The notes below the pieces were generated by a model. It ran no database searches and was not told the DNA's origin. It saw only the letters and a program-made list of their open reading frames with translations. Position numbers and translations under genes: made by a program. This document shows, one piece after another, positions 15,432 through 24,950 of a stretch of DNA of 64,000 nucleotides. Within the stretch, counting starts at the first letter, position 1, and each line of letters opens with the position of its first letter. The DNA is from Bacillota bacterium (GTDB lineage Bacteria > Bacillota > Clostridia > Oscillospirales > Acutalibacteraceae), in NCBI GenBank assembly GCA_021769885.1, contig JAETSA010000010.1:1-64000 (forward strand), written 5' to 3'.

Positions 15432-17321
15432 ATGGCAAAAAAGCAATTTAAAACCGAGTCCAAGCGGATGCTGGATTTGATGATTCACTCCATCTATACC
15501 AATCAGGAAATTTTCCTGCGTGAGCTGATTTCCAACGCGAGCGACGCGATTGATAAGCTGTATTTCAAATCGCTGACCGATGAAAATGTGCATATGGCGC
15601 GTGAGGATTTCAAAATTGATATTTCTATCGATAAGGAAAACCGTCTTTTGAAAATCTCCGACAACGGTATCGGTATGACCGAGGAAGAGCTGGACAAAAA
15701 CCTCGGTACGATTGCGAAAAGCGGTTCTTTGCAGTTTTCCAAGGAAAACGAAACCGATGCGCACGATGTGGATATCATCGGGCAGTTCGGCGTCGGCTTT
15801 TATGCGGCATTTATGGTCGCCGACAAGGTGGAAGTCGTCAGCCGCGCATACGGCGCGGAACAGGCATTCAAATGGCAGTCGGCAGGCGCGGACGGCTACA
15901 CGATTACCGAAGCCCAAAAGGACAACGTCGGTACAGATATCACGCTCCACATTAAAGAGAGCAGTGAGGAAGCCGATTTCGATAAGTATTTAGAAACGTA
16001 CACGATTTCCTCGCTCATCAAAAAATACTCCGACTACATCCGTTTCCCGATTAAAATGGATATGGAGCATTCCCGTCCGAAAGAGGGCACGGAAGGGGAA
16101 TACGAAACCTATACGGAAAATGAAACCATTAACAGTATGATTCCGCTTTGGAAGAAAAACAAAAGCGAAATCACCGAAGAGGAATACAACAAATTCTACA
16201 GCGACCAATTTTTCGCCTATGACAAGCCTCTGCACGTCATTCATCAAAAAGCAGAGGGCACAACCAGCTATCAGGCTCTGCTGTTCATTCCCGAAAAGGC
16301 GGACTACAATTACTATTCCAAGAATTTTGAAAAAGGCTTGGCACTGTATTGCAGCGGCGTGAAAATTATGGATAAATGCGCCGACTTACTGCCCGACTGC
16401 TTCAGCTTCGTGAAAGGCATTGTGGATTCCGAGGACCTTTCCTTAAATATTTCGCGTGAAATGCTCCAGCAGGACAGACAGTTAAAGGTTATTGCCCGTG
16501 CGCTTGAAAAGAAGATTAAAAAAGAACTAGAAGAGCTGCTCGCGAAATCCCGTGCGGAGTATGAAAAATTCTGGAAATCGTTCGGTCTGCAGCTGAAATA
16601 TGCGCTGTACAGCTCGTTCGGCGGCGAGCGCGAATTGCTCGAAAACCTGCTCCTGTTCACGCGCGCGTCCGACTCCAAGCTTTGCACTTTAAAAGAGTAC
16701 CGCGATGCGATGCCCGAAAGTCAAAAATACATTTACTACGCGGCGGGTGAAAGCGCACAGAAGCTCAATCTCTTACCGCAGGCAGAGGCTGTGCGCGACA
16801 AGGGCTATGATATGCTTTGCCTGACGGACGATGTGGACGAATTTTTGATGCAGATTTTGCACGCCTACGACGAAAAAGAGTTTCGCTCGATTTCAGGCGG
16901 GGATTTGGGACTTGAAACCGAAGAAGAGAAGAAAGCGCACGACGAAAAAGCAGAGTCCAATAAGCCGCTGTTTGACTTTATGAAAGAAGCCTTAGACGGC
17001 AAGGTCAGCGAGGTTGTGCTGAGCACCAAGCTGAAATCGCACCCCGTGTGCCTTTCGAGCAAGGGTGCGGTCAGCATTGAAATGGAAAAGGTGCTCGACA
17101 GTATGCCCAACGCCGAAAACGCCCCGAAGGCGGAAAAGGTGCTTGAATTAAACGGCAATCACCCCGTATTTGAAGCCCTTTCCAAAGCTTTTGCCGCAGA
17201 CGATAAAGAAAAAGCGAAGCAGTATACCGATTTGCTGTATAACCAGGCGTTGCTGATAGAGGGGCTTTCGGTGGAAGACCCCGTCGCATTCTCCAACGCG
17301 ATTTGCGCATTGATGCAGTAA
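15432..17321 (+). CDS. htpG: Chaperone protein HtpG (Hsp90)
   Basis: ATP-dependent chaperone. The 629-residue protein has the GHKL ATPase domain at the N-terminus (RELISNASDAIDKLYFKS, DNGIGMTEEEL, GQFGVGFYAAFMVADKV), the middle domain (NISREMLQQDRQLKVIARAL) and a C-terminal dimerisation region. Its length is typical. The start at 15432 is preferred with GGTGA at 15422-15426; the GTG at 15423 is in frame but lies in that site. It is a single-gene unit under an HrcA operator, with a leader of about 125 bases and a terminator right after. Confidence 0.96.
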   Translation: MAKKQFKTESKRMLDLMIHSIYTNQEIFLRELISNASDAIDKLYFKSLTDENVHMAREDFKIDISIDKENRLLKISDNGIGMTEEELDKNLGTIAKSGSLQFSKENETDAHDVDIIGQFGVGFYAAFMVADKVEVVSRAYGAEQAFKWQSAGADGYTITEAQKDNVGTDITLHIKESSEEADFDKYLETYTISSLIKKYSDYIRFPIKMDMEHSRPKEGTEGEYETYTENETINSMIPLWKKNKSEITEEEYNKFYSDQFFAYDKPLHVIHQKAEGTTSYQALLFIPEKADYNYYSKNFEKGLALYCSGVKIMDKCADLLPDCFSFVKGIVDSEDLSLNISREMLQQDRQLKVIARALEKKIKKELEELLAKSRAEYEKFWKSFGLQLKYALYSSFGGERELLENLLLFTRASDSKLCTLKEYRDAMPESQKYIYYAAGESAQKLNLLPQAEAVRDKGYDMLCLTDDVDEFLMQILHAYDEKEFRSISGGDLGLETEEEKKAHDEKAESNKPLFDFMKEALDGKVSEVVLSTKLKSHPVCLSSKGAVSIEMEKVLDSMPNAENAPKAEKVLELNGNHPVFEALSKAFAADDKEKAKQYTDLLYNQALLIEGLSVEDPVAFSNAICALMQ

Positions 17322-17352
17322 GTGTTTCAGAATATAAAGTATAAAAATAAAA

Positions 17353-17392
17353 CCGCCCGCGCAGTCCGTTTCGGCTTACGTGGGCGGTTTTT
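17353..17392 (+). terminator. Terminator of htpG
   Basis: CCGCCCGCG (17353-17361) pairs with CGTGGGCGG (17379-17387, one G-U), followed by TTTTTG and more T. It lies 30 bases after the htpG stop. Confidence 0.92.
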
Positions 17393-17404
17393 GTTTTGTA
17401 TAAG

Positions 17405-17692
17405 ACCGTAGGGGCGGGGTGCGGGTCTCCGGTGGAGACCTCTGCATACGGAAGTATGCAGAAGCACCGACCGAGCCGGCAGGCGAGACCTTCCACGCCC
17501 GCCCGAGCAATCTTGCAAATTTGCACGAATCCAATGGTGGTGCACCAAACGTAGGGGCGAACTGTGTTCGCCCGCCGAAGTCTGATAAAACTTCGCGGAA
17601 CGACACAGAGGTCGTTCCCTACACGGTATCAAATTCACCTTGTTCTGTGTGAGATTCTTCGCCTTTGGCTCAGAATGACAGGTGGTGTAAAC
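17405..17692. repeat. Intergenic palindromic module array (array 5)
   Basis: Between two convergent genes. It contains the double-palindrome module (17424-17489), a GTAGGGGCGAAC...GTTCGCCC hairpin (about 17551-17573), a GGAACGAC...GTCGTTCC hairpin (about 17596-17619), and the GAGATTCTTCGCC...GGCTCAGAATGACA module (about 17650-17682). No gene seen. Confidence 0.8.
17424..17489 (+). repeat. Double-palindrome module, copy 2
   Basis: Same layout and nearly the same sequence as the copy at 14782-14847: GGTCTCC/GGAGACC then CTGCATAC/GTATGCAG and the tail to GGCGAGAC. Confidence 0.85.
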
Positions 17693-17709
17693 GACATACT
17701 GTGTATTCG

Positions 17710-18693
17710 TTATCTGTAATATACCAGCTTATAAAAATTCGGATACACGGACACAAAGTCGGAAAGCCGTGTGCGGGAATTGGAACCGGGGTCGTTGATT
17801 GTAAAATTCGCCGCCGTCAGTGTGCCGCCTGTAAAGCCTGTTACGACCACCCAATGCTGTGCGCCGTTCGACTTTTTCATACCGAGAATTGCGGGCTTAC
17901 CCGATTTCAGCAAATTATAAACCGTCTGCAAATAATTTGTGCCGTCGGTGGAGAGCACATAATTCGACGGCCAGTACAGCCACCCTGCAGGGGCATAGGT
18001 CAGTTTGTTTGCCATTGCCGCAGGCGTCAGGGTCGTGCCTGTGCGGTAGCTTTCCGTCATCGCGAGTGCGGTTGTAGTACAGCCCGACTTGCCGATGGTA
18101 TCGCCCGCCGTACCGATTTTGACATTCGCCCAGCGCGCATCCGTCTGCTTAAAGCTCGGTACGGACAGCTTGACTGCCGCATTGCCTGTCGCCGTACTGC
18201 CGGATGATGCTGTCAGATAAGACGCACTGACAAACCCCGTACTTTTGCCGTTATACAAAATTTTTGCCCAGCCGTTACTTTGCGACAGCACCACAATATT
18301 TTTGCCGTTCGGAAGCGCGGTTTTGACCGCATAGCCCGTGCCCGCACCCGTGCGGACATTCAAATTGCCGCCCGAGGTCTTGACGCGTGCGCCGTAGCTG
18401 CCCGCAATCTCTTTCACATACTGTGCCGAAGCATAGCCGTATGCGCCGTTTGCGTATTCAATCTTCCAAAAATCGCCGCTTTTTTGCAGAAGCGTTACGG
18501 TTTCATCCTTATACAGGGACGAAACCACTGCGGATGATGTGGACGGCGCACTGCGGACGTTCAGCCGTCCGGAAGTGATGCGCACCGTCCCCGCACGGCT
18601 GTTCGAGTCCGCCGCGAAGCCCGTGAGGGTGCAAAGGCAAAGCATCAGCACGCAAAGCACCGCCGCGCAGAATTTCTTATATCGTTTTTGCAT
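17710..18693 (-). CDS. Secreted protein with two SH3b domains and a C39-like peptidase domain
   Basis: The 327 residues begin with a signal peptide (about 1-27, ending GFAA). Two bacterial SH3 domains follow (about 37-95 and 102-162; GRLNVRSAPSTSS and GGNLNVRTGAGTGY), which bind peptidoglycan. The C-terminal part (about 175-325) is a C39_2-type papain-like domain with candidate catalytic Cys205 (KSGCTTTALAM), His280 (QHWVVVTGF) and Asn300/Asp301 (INDPGS). It is probably a cell-wall-associated hydrolase or peptidase; the exact substrate cannot be told. It is a lone gene. Confidence 0.85.
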   Translation of the reverse strand: MQKRYKKFCAAVLCVLMLCLCTLTGFAADSNSRAGTVRITSGRLNVRSAPSTSSAVVSSLYKDETVTLLQKSGDFWKIEYANGAYGYASAQYVKEIAGSYGARVKTSGGNLNVRTGAGTGYAVKTALPNGKNIVVLSQSNGWAKILYNGKSTGFVSASYLTASSGSTATGNAAVKLSVPSFKQTDARWANVKIGTAGDTIGKSGCTTTALAMTESYRTGTTLTPAAMANKLTYAPAGWLYWPSNYVLSTDGTNYLQTVYNLLKSGKPAILGMKKSNGAQHWVVVTGFTGGTLTAANFTINDPGSNSRTRLSDFVSVYPNFYKLVYYR

Positions 18694-18826
18694 ATGTGTT
18701 CCTCCTTGTTTTTGAGATGCAACGCCATTGTATCAAACCGCAAAGCAATTTGCACGCTCCAAATAGCGGTATGCCTGTATACGGTTGCTAAAGCTTCCAA
18801 AAATCGAAAAAAATACAAAATTTTCG

Positions 18827-18854
18827 TTGACATTTCGAAAATCTCTGCTATAAT
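18827..18854 (+). promoter_or_regulatory. Promoter of glnA
   Basis: TTGACA (18827-18832) and a perfect TATAAT (18849-18854) at 16-bp spacing. A terminator hairpin begins only about 16 bases after the -10 element, before glnA. Confidence 0.88.
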
Positions 18855-18869
18855 GGGAGCATAACGAAA

Positions 18870-18909
18870 GGCAACGAGGTCTGTCGAAAGACTTCGTTGC
18901 CCTTTTTTT
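18870..18909 (+). terminator. Leader terminator between the glnA promoter and glnA
   Basis: GGCAACGAGGTCT (18870-18882) pairs with AGACTTCGTTGCC (18890-18902), 13 pairs with one G-U, loop GTCGAAA, followed by a run of seven T. It starts within about ten bases of the likely transcription start. Readthrough would need a factor or condition that prevents the hairpin; no obvious antiterminator pairing or second ANTAR-type hairpin is seen. Confidence 0.88.
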
Positions 18910-18931
18910 GATTCTGAAAGGAGTAAAAAGT

Positions 18932-20257
18932 ATGGGTTACACCAAAGAGGACATTTTACGCATCGCGGAAGAAAAGGATGTACAGTTTATCCGTTTGCAG
19001 TTTACGGATATTTTCGGGCAAATGAAAAATGTTGCCATTACAAGAAGTCAGCTGAAAAAGGCACTGGATAATGAGTGTATGTTTGACGGCTCGTCGATTG
19101 AGGGCTTCGTGCGCATCAACGAATCCGATATGTATCTGCGTCCCGATTATGATTCCTTCGTCATTCTGCCGTGGAAAGACAGAGTTGCGCGCTTGATTTG
19201 TGACGTATACTGCGCGGACGGCGAAACACCGTTCTTGGGCGATCCGCGTAACGTTTTGAAAAAGGTGATGAAAGACGCGGCGGATATGGGCTACACCTTT
19301 AACGTTGGTCCCGAGTGCGAATTTTTCCTGTTCCAGCTCGATGAGGACGGCAACCCCACCACCAAAACCGCCGATGTGGCAGGCTATTTCGATATGGGAC
19401 CGTCCGACCAGGGCGAGCAGTGCCGCCGCGACATCTGCTTAGCACTTGAAGAAATGGGCTTCGAAATCGAAGCTTCGCATCACGAGGTTGCCGAGGGTCA
19501 GCACGAAATCGACTTCCGCTTTGACGAGGTTCTGAAAACCGCCGATAACGTTGTGACCTTTAAACACGTTGTAAAAACCTATGCACGCCGCCACGGTCTG
19601 CACGCCACCTTTATGCCGAAGCCCGTATTCGGCATTAACGGTTCGGGTATGCATACCAATATGTCCTTGATGAAAGACGGCAAAAACGCGTTTTATGACC
19701 CCGATGCAGAATTGGGTCTGAGCGAAACCGCGATGCACTTCATCGCAGGTATCTTAGCGCACGTCAAAGGGATTACGGCGATTGCGAATCCGCTTGTAAA
19801 CTCCTATAAGCGTCTTGTTCCCGGCTATGAAGCACCCGTATATCTCGCATGGTCGGCATCGAACCGCTCCGTTTTGGTGCGCGTTCCCGCGGCACGCGGT
19901 ATGGGCACGCGCGTAGAACTGCGTTCTCCCGACCCGTCCTGCAACCCGTATTTGGAAATGGCGCTGTGCCTTGCGGCAGGCTTGGACGGCATCAAACAGA
20001 AGATGACTCCGCCCGCAGGTACAACCGAGAACCTGTATGAAATGACCGACGAGGAACGCGCGGCGGCAGGCATTGAAAGTCTGCCCGGTTCTTTAGAGGA
20101 AGCACTCGCGGAATTCAAGAAAGACGAAGCGTTTCTGAAAGCGGCACTCGGTGAGCACGTGTATGATAAGTACCTCGAAGGTAAAGAACGTGAATGGGAT
20201 AAATACCGCATTTACGTGACCGGCTGGGAAGTGGACAGATACCTTTCGAAATATTAA
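18932..20257 (+). CDS. glnA: Glutamine synthetase, type I
   Basis: Makes glutamine from glutamate and ammonia with ATP. The 441-residue protein matches GSI-alpha length. Motifs: [30 protein letters not shown] (ATP/glutamate site), [20 protein letters not shown] and [15 protein letters not shown]. The start at 18932 has AAAGGAG eight bases upstream; a longer in-frame start near 18908 would overlap the leader terminator. It is a lone gene with a terminator on each side. No glnR lies next to it. Confidence 0.97.
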   Translation: MGYTKEDILRIAEEKDVQFIRLQFTDIFGQMKNVAITRSQLKKALDNECMFDGSSIEGFVRINESDMYLRPDYDSFVILPWKDRVARLICDVYCADGETPFLGDPRNVLKKVMKDAADMGYTFNVGPECEFFLFQLDEDGNPTTKTADVAGYFDMGPSDQGEQCRRDICLALEEMGFEIEASHHEVAEGQHEIDFRFDEVLKTADNVVTFKHVVKTYARRHGLHATFMPKPVFGINGSGMHTNMSLMKDGKNAFYDPDAELGLSETAMHFIAGILAHVKGITAIANPLVNSYKRLVPGYEAPVYLAWSASNRSVLVRVPAARGMGTRVELRSPDPSCNPYLEMALCLAAGLDGIKQKMTPPAGTTENLYEMTDEERAAAGIESLPGSLEEALAEFKKDEAFLKAALGEHVYDKYLEGKEREWDKYRIYVTGWEVDRYLSKY

Positions 20258-20287
20258 GCTGTAAGCTACCGCATTTTTCTCTCCTGT

Positions 20288-20328
20288 GATTCGGGAAAGT
20301 CGATTTCGGCTTTCCTGAATCTTTTTTT
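20288..20328 (+). terminator. Terminator of glnA
   Basis: GATTCGGGAAAG (20288-20299) pairs with CTTTCCTGAATC (20310-20321, one G-U), followed by seven T. Confidence 0.93.
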
Positions 20329-20378
20329 GTCATTTTTTGGATTTTCGGCGACTACTTTATAGGAAGGAAGGGAAGCCT

Positions 20379-21887
20379 ATGTCAAAGGTACTCAAAAAAG
20401 CTGTTTCTGTTGTATTATCTCTGGTTCTGCTGCTCAGCACATTCGGCGGCGTATCTGTATTCGCGGCAGAAAGCGGCAGCTTCAGCTACACGGTTTTAGA
20501 GGACGGCACCGCACAAATTACAGGGTATTCGGGCACGGATACCGTTCTGGAAATTCCGTCGGAAATAGACGGATATACCGTGACACATATCAAAAGCGTT
20601 ACGGCTTCTTCCCTGACGGCAAAAACGATTGTCGTGCCTGCAAGCATTATTGCCGTCGGGGAAAGGAATTTGCCGGCGTTTTACGGTTGTACAACCGTTG
20701 AAAATTTTGTGGTTGCGGAAGAAAATCCTGCATTCTGTGCAATAGACGGTGTTTTGTATAATAAAGCGCAAACCAAAATCGTCAGCTATCCGAAAGGCAG
20801 AGCACAAAAAAGCTATGTTGTGCCCGAGGGGGTAACCGTAATCGGCGAAGGCGCGTTCTGGTTTGCAGAAACGCTGACCAGTCTTACACTGCCGAATACA
20901 CTTGTGGAAATCGAGCCCGACGGGATTCGCGGCTGTTCAGGGATAACAGAGCTAAAGCTCCCCGAAAGTCTGCGCATCATCGGCGACTGTTCTATTCAAA
21001 CCTGCAAAAAGCTGAAAAGCATTGAAATTCCGAGCGGTGTTACGGAAATTCCCTTCGGCGCATTTTGGGATTGCTGGGCACTGGAGAGCGTCCACTTGCC
21101 TGATACAGTGACCTCAATTGGCCATTATGCATTTGCAGCGTGCGAAAAGCTTTCTGAAATTAACTTCCCCGAGGGGCTTTTGAACATCGGCGGTTTGATT
21201 TTTACACTGTGCTCCAACTTAAAAAGCGTAACCCTGCCGAAAAGCTTAGAGAGTATTCATTCCAAAGCCTTTACGGATTCGGGTGTGACAATCATTTACG
21301 GCTATAGCGGCACGCTTGCCGAAACACACGCCAACAAGCGCGGATACACGTTCATTCCACTGGATGAACCGCCTGCCTTGCCCACTGTTGCGAAATATAA
21401 ATCACAGGTACGGTTTTCGACCGTAGATGGCGTTTTACAGGATGCGTTTGAGTACCGCTTGATTTCCGTGATTCCCGATGCGGACTGGGATGCGTTTTTC
21501 ATCGGTGAAAACGGACAGGTTCGCATCACGGCGGTCGGCTTCGTTGCGGCAAATGCAAGCAGTCTCCAGACGCTTGCATTTGCAAAAACTGCGGTGGAAA
21601 ACGGAACAGCGATGCCCGCAGGCTGGCGCACCGCGTCCACCGACTATATCCAAAAGATAAACGGTGAATCCGATGCCTACTTCGGCTGTCGGATTCGCGG
21701 TATCCGACATAGCATCCAAAAAGAAGACATTGTATGCAGTGCGTACGTTGCCTACACGGACGCCGACGGCAATCCTGCCTATGTGTGGTATGAAAATGCA
21801 GTTACTGCCGCCGTCGCTACAGGATATGATAAAGTTGTTGCGGCGTACTTACAGCTAAATCCCGATACGGTTCTGCCGTATGCATAA
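20379..21887 (+). CDS. Secreted BspA-type leucine-rich-repeat protein
   Basis: The 502-residue protein has a signal peptide (about 1-29, ending VFAAE) and then LRR_5/BspA-type repeats through about residue 320, for example LPNTLVEIEPDGIRGCSGIT, LPDTVTSIGHYAFAACEKLS and LPKSLESIHSKAFTDSGVT. The last 160 residues form a separate domain with few Cys. No sorting signal is seen at the end. Proteins of this type are exported and may bind host or microbial surfaces. The ATG at 20379 follows GGAAGGAAGGGAAG. It is a single-gene unit closed by a strong terminator. Confidence 0.85.
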   Translation: MSKVLKKAVSVVLSLVLLLSTFGGVSVFAAESGSFSYTVLEDGTAQITGYSGTDTVLEIPSEIDGYTVTHIKSVTASSLTAKTIVVPASIIAVGERNLPAFYGCTTVENFVVAEENPAFCAIDGVLYNKAQTKIVSYPKGRAQKSYVVPEGVTVIGEGAFWFAETLTSLTLPNTLVEIEPDGIRGCSGITELKLPESLRIIGDCSIQTCKKLKSIEIPSGVTEIPFGAFWDCWALESVHLPDTVTSIGHYAFAACEKLSEINFPEGLLNIGGLIFTLCSNLKSVTLPKSLESIHSKAFTDSGVTIIYGYSGTLAETHANKRGYTFIPLDEPPALPTVAKYKSQVRFSTVDGVLQDAFEYRLISVIPDADWDAFFIGENGQVRITAVGFVAANASSLQTLAFAKTAVENGTAMPAGWRTASTDYIQKINGESDAYFGCRIRGIRHSIQKEDIVCSAYVAYTDADGNPAYVWYENAVTAAVATGYDKVVAAYLQLNPDTVLPYA

Positions 21888-21926
21888 AAAACGACCCGTC
21901 TGTTGTGCACAGACGGGTCGTTTTTT
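21886..21926. terminator. Bidirectional terminator
   Basis: AAACGACCCGTCTGT and ACAGACGGGTCGTTT form a perfect stem with a T-run on the plus side and an A-run at the other foot, serving the two converging genes on either side. Confidence 0.95.
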
Positions 21927-21939
21927 ATGTAGTATTTTC

Positions 21940-22476
21940 TTATTTTGCTTCTGCTTCGGATTTTTCCTCTTTCTTTTTGTGGAAGAGAATCTTATCCACG
22001 GGGAAGTACAGGAAGAACTGAATTGCACCGCAAATTGCGCCGGAAATGGAAATTGCCGCATTTTCGCCGACTTTATCCGCGAAGAATGTAATCAATGTGG
22101 GAGAAAGCCATGCAGAGAAGCAAATCAAAGCAATGGTAAACACAATGTAAATCGGAAGTGTAACAGCAACGTTCGCATCGGAATTAAAGGTCTTATCTCT
22201 GTTAATGAAGAACGAGACAATCTGTGCGATAATGTTGCTCAAATTTGCGGCAATAAAGATGCCGAGACCGACTTCCGCAGTAGATTTAAATACCCAAAAT
22301 GCAAATTCTTTGTACAAAAACGCATCAGACATCGGCAGCTTAATCAGCAGCGGCAAAAAGGTCTGAATGACGAATGCCCCGAGGCTGACGACAATAAATT
22401 TTACAAACTGCCACAGCGTGTTGATTGCGCTGCCCTTGCCCTCGGCAGCCTTATCAATGTTGTTTAACTTTCCCAT
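21940..22476 (-). CDS. GtrA-like membrane protein
   Basis: The 178-residue protein has four hydrophobic segments and the GtrA-type pattern: a polar start, KFIVVSLGAFVIQTFLPLLI, then IIAQIVSFFINRDKTF, which corresponds to the usual N-x-R-x-x-T-F motif. GtrA relatives take part in the transfer of undecaprenyl-phosphate-linked sugars for cell-surface polymers. The C-terminus is rich in Lys and Glu. No glycosyltransferase gene is adjacent, so its substrate cannot be inferred. Confidence 0.72.
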   Translation of the reverse strand: MGKLNNIDKAAEGKGSAINTLWQFVKFIVVSLGAFVIQTFLPLLIKLPMSDAFLYKEFAFWVFKSTAEVGLGIFIAANLSNIIAQIVSFFINRDKTFNSDANVAVTLPIYIVFTIALICFSAWLSPTLITFFADKVGENAAISISGAICGAIQFFLYFPVDKILFHKKKEEKSEAEAK

Positions 22477-22652
22477 TGAACAAATCTCCTTTTTCTGTCA
22501 AAAATATATCTTATTTTATCACGTAGAGCCCGGCACGCGCAAGTGAAAAAGTGAATAAGATTTACTTTTTATATTTATGAATATTCCACAAAACCCGATG
22601 CTCTGTTTGTTATAACTTTCACAAACAAAGCGAGAAGATTGCCGCCACGGGA

Positions 22653-22681
22653 TTGCAAAATGCGGCAGAGTTTTATATAAT
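22653..22681 (+). promoter_or_regulatory. Candidate promoter upstream of tcdA
   Basis: TTGCAA (22653-22658) and TATAAT (22676-22681) with 17-bp spacing. If it drives tcdA, the leader would be about 410 bases and would carry array 6. The 22477-22652 stretch before it holds nothing else I can name. Confidence 0.55.
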
Positions 22682-22706
22682 ATAGAAAACGGGGGATTGG
22701 GCTGTA

Positions 22707-23062
22707 AAAATTTGTTATTCTGAGCGAAGCGAAGAATCTCCTTTTGTGCGAGCTTCTTCTGATGGAGATCCTTCGCTCCGCTCAGGATGACAGTGCGGGT
22801 GCGCATTGCACGCCCTTACGGGATTGCGCATTATTTTACACATATCGTAGGGACAGCCCTCGCGGCTGTCCGCTTTCTCCACGGCGCAAAGTGAATTGGG
22901 CAGATATGTAGGGAACGACCGAAGACGCGTTCCGCAAAGTTTCATCTGCTTTTGCGGGCTACGCGCAATCGCCCCTACAAGGGTTGCGTATTACCGTTGG
23001 GTTTGTGCAAAATCCAACTGTGCTCGGGCGGATGATGGCATCCGCCCCTACAGGTTTGTGCG
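22707..23062. repeat. Intergenic palindromic module array (array 6)
   Basis: Contains the TTCTGAGCGAAGCGAAGAAT module and its inverse (GATCCTTCGCTCCGCTCAGG) at about 22720-22790, a GTAGGGACAGCC...GGCTGTCC hairpin (about 22848-22872), a GTAGGGAACGACC / GCGTTCC form (about 22907-22935), and GGGCGGATG...CATCCGCCC (about 23028-23050). No gene seen. Confidence 0.8.
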
Positions 23063-23102
23063 TAAATAAAGTGAACACACGAAATAAAAAGGCGGTGGTT
23101 TT

Positions 23103-23816
23103 ATGGATACGGCAGATTCCCGCACGCGTCTGATGCTCGGGGACGCAGGTGTGCAGGCGCTTCGAAACGCGCACGTTGCGATATTCGGCATCGGCGGCGT
23201 GGGCGGATATGTGTGCGAAGCATTGGCGCGCTGCGGCGTGGGTACGCTTGATTTAATCGACAGCGACACCGTCAGCGTCAGCAATCTGAACCGTCAAATT
23301 CTCGCTCTGCATTCCACCGTCGGGCGCGATAAGGTCGAGGTGATGCGCGAACGCATTGCGGATATTGACCCGCATATATTGGTGCGTACCTTTAAAACCT
23401 TTTTCACTCCCGAAAATGCGGAGGATTTTGATTTTTCGCAGTATACCTATGTGGTAGATGCGATTGATACCGTCGCAGGCAAAATCGAATTGGCGGTGCG
23501 CTGTCATAAGGCAAATGTTCCGCTGATTTCCTCTATGGGTGCGGGCAATAAGCTGCATCCCGAAGCATTCGAGATTGCGGATATTTACAAAACCTCGGTC
23601 TGTCCGCTGGCGCGCGTGATGCGCACGGAGCTTCGAAAACGCGGGATTCCGCATCTGAAGGTTGTGTATTCCAAAGAAATTCCGCGCAAATCCGCCGACG
23701 GTGTCCCGCCCGAAAGCCACGGGCGGCATTTGCCGGGCAGCATATCCTTTACCCCGTCCGCCGCAGGACTGATTCTTGCAGGCGCAGTTGTGCGCGATAT
23801 ACTGAATATAGAATAG
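23103..23816 (+). CDS. tcdA: tRNA threonylcarbamoyladenosine dehydratase
   Basis: ThiF/E1-type ATP-dependent dehydratase that cyclises t6A37 to ct6A in tRNA. The 237 residues show GIGGVGGYVCEALARCGVG (nucleotide binding), DSDTVSVSNLNRQ, and DAIDTVAGK. There is a single Cys in KTSVCPL at the place of the family's conserved Cys. GGCGGTGG precedes ATG 23103. The aldo/keto reductase gene follows after 11 bases. Confidence 0.88.
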   Translation: MDTADSRTRLMLGDAGVQALRNAHVAIFGIGGVGGYVCEALARCGVGTLDLIDSDTVSVSNLNRQILALHSTVGRDKVEVMRERIADIDPHILVRTFKTFFTPENAEDFDFSQYTYVVDAIDTVAGKIELAVRCHKANVPLISSMGAGNKLHPEAFEIADIYKTSVCPLARVMRTELRKRGIPHLKVVYSKEIPRKSADGVPPESHGRHLPGSISFTPSAAGLILAGAVVRDILNIE

Positions 23817-23827
23817 GAGAGAGTACG

Positions 23828-24946
23828 ATGCAATACCGTGATTTCGGCAAAACAGGTGAAACCGTTTCCGCACTGGGCTTTGGGTGTATGCGCCTGCCCA
23901 CGCAAAACAATTTACTGCACAGCATTGATGAAGCAGAAGCAACAAAAATTGTCCGCGAGGGGATTGACCAAGGCATCAATTACATAGATACCGCGTTTTT
24001 CTATCACAACGGCAAAAGCGAGAGTTTTGTCGGCAAGGCCTTGCAGGACGGTTATCGGGATAAGGTCCTGCTTGCCACAAAATCGCCGTTCGGCGGATTC
24101 AAATTCGGCTTTGAGTTTGATAAGATTTTAGATACACAGTTAAAACGGTTACAGACCGACCATGTTGATATGTATCTTTTGCACGCGGCGAATTTGAAAT
24201 CCTGGAAAAACGTTGCGTTGAAATTCGATTTACTTTCTAAATTGGAAAAGGCACGTGATGCGGGCAAAATTCGTTATATCGGTTTTTCCTTTCACGACAA
24301 CTTTGATGCATTTATGACGATTTTGAACGGCTATGACCGTTGGGATTTCTGTCAGATTCAGTATAATTACGTAAATACCGACTATCAGGCGGGCACAAAA
24401 GGCTTGGAAGCCGCCGCCGCAAAAGGACTCGGCGTGATTATAATGGAACCGTTGCTCGGCGGCAAATTGGCAACGCCTACCGAGAATATCAAAGCCGCGC
24501 TTCCCGAAGGTGTTCCGCCCGTGCAGGCGGCACTCGACTTTATTTGGGACAGACCCGAGGTCAGCCTGCTTTTAAGCGGAATGAGCAATGCACAGCAGGT
24601 GCGCGAGAATTTGCAGTATGCAGAGGAAAGCCGCATCGGGAAATTGAGTGACGCGCAAAAATCGTGCTATCCGAAGGCAAAGCAGATATTCGATACCGCC
24701 GCACGCGTATCGTGCACGCACTGCGAATACTGTATGCCCTGCCCTGCGGGGGTGGAGATTCCCGAGATTTTCGCCTGCTACAACAAAAGTGTGGCAGATA
24801 AAAATGAAGCGAAAAAGCAGTATAAAAAAATCAAAGGTGCGGCGCAGAAATGCGTTTCCTGCGGCAAATGCGAGGCAAAATGTCCGCAGCAGCTCCCGAT
24901 TCGCGAAAAATTAAAAGAAGCGGACGCATTTTTCAAAGGAGCATAA
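23828..24946 (+). CDS. Aldo/keto reductase with C-terminal [4Fe-4S] ferredoxin-type domain
   Basis: The N-terminal 290 or so residues form the AKR barrel with the catalytic tetrad Asp54, Tyr59, Lys85 and His119. The C-terminus holds two Cys clusters, CTHCEYCMPCPAG and CVSCGKCEAKCPQ, the ligands of two [4Fe-4S] clusters. This fusion type is widespread in anaerobes; the electron partner and substrate are unknown. The length is 372 residues. It lies in a row with tcdA and the ECF gene (gaps of 11 and 4 bases). Confidence 0.88.
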   Translation: MQYRDFGKTGETVSALGFGCMRLPTQNNLLHSIDEAEATKIVREGIDQGINYIDTAFFYHNGKSESFVGKALQDGYRDKVLLATKSPFGGFKFGFEFDKILDTQLKRLQTDHVDMYLLHAANLKSWKNVALKFDLLSKLEKARDAGKIRYIGFSFHDNFDAFMTILNGYDRWDFCQIQYNYVNTDYQAGTKGLEAAAAKGLGVIIMEPLLGGKLATPTENIKAALPEGVPPVQAALDFIWDRPEVSLLLSGMSNAQQVRENLQYAEESRIGKLSDAQKSCYPKAKQIFDTAARVSCTHCEYCMPCPAGVEIPEIFACYNKSVADKNEAKKQYKKIKGAAQKCVSCGKCEAKCPQQLPIREKLKEADAFFKGA

Positions 24947-24950
24947 GCAC

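Noticed and set aside
18855-18931. Glutamine riboswitch or ANTAR target in the glnA leader
   Set aside because: Only one hairpin is present, its loop is seven bases, and the conserved glutamine-riboswitch segments are absent.
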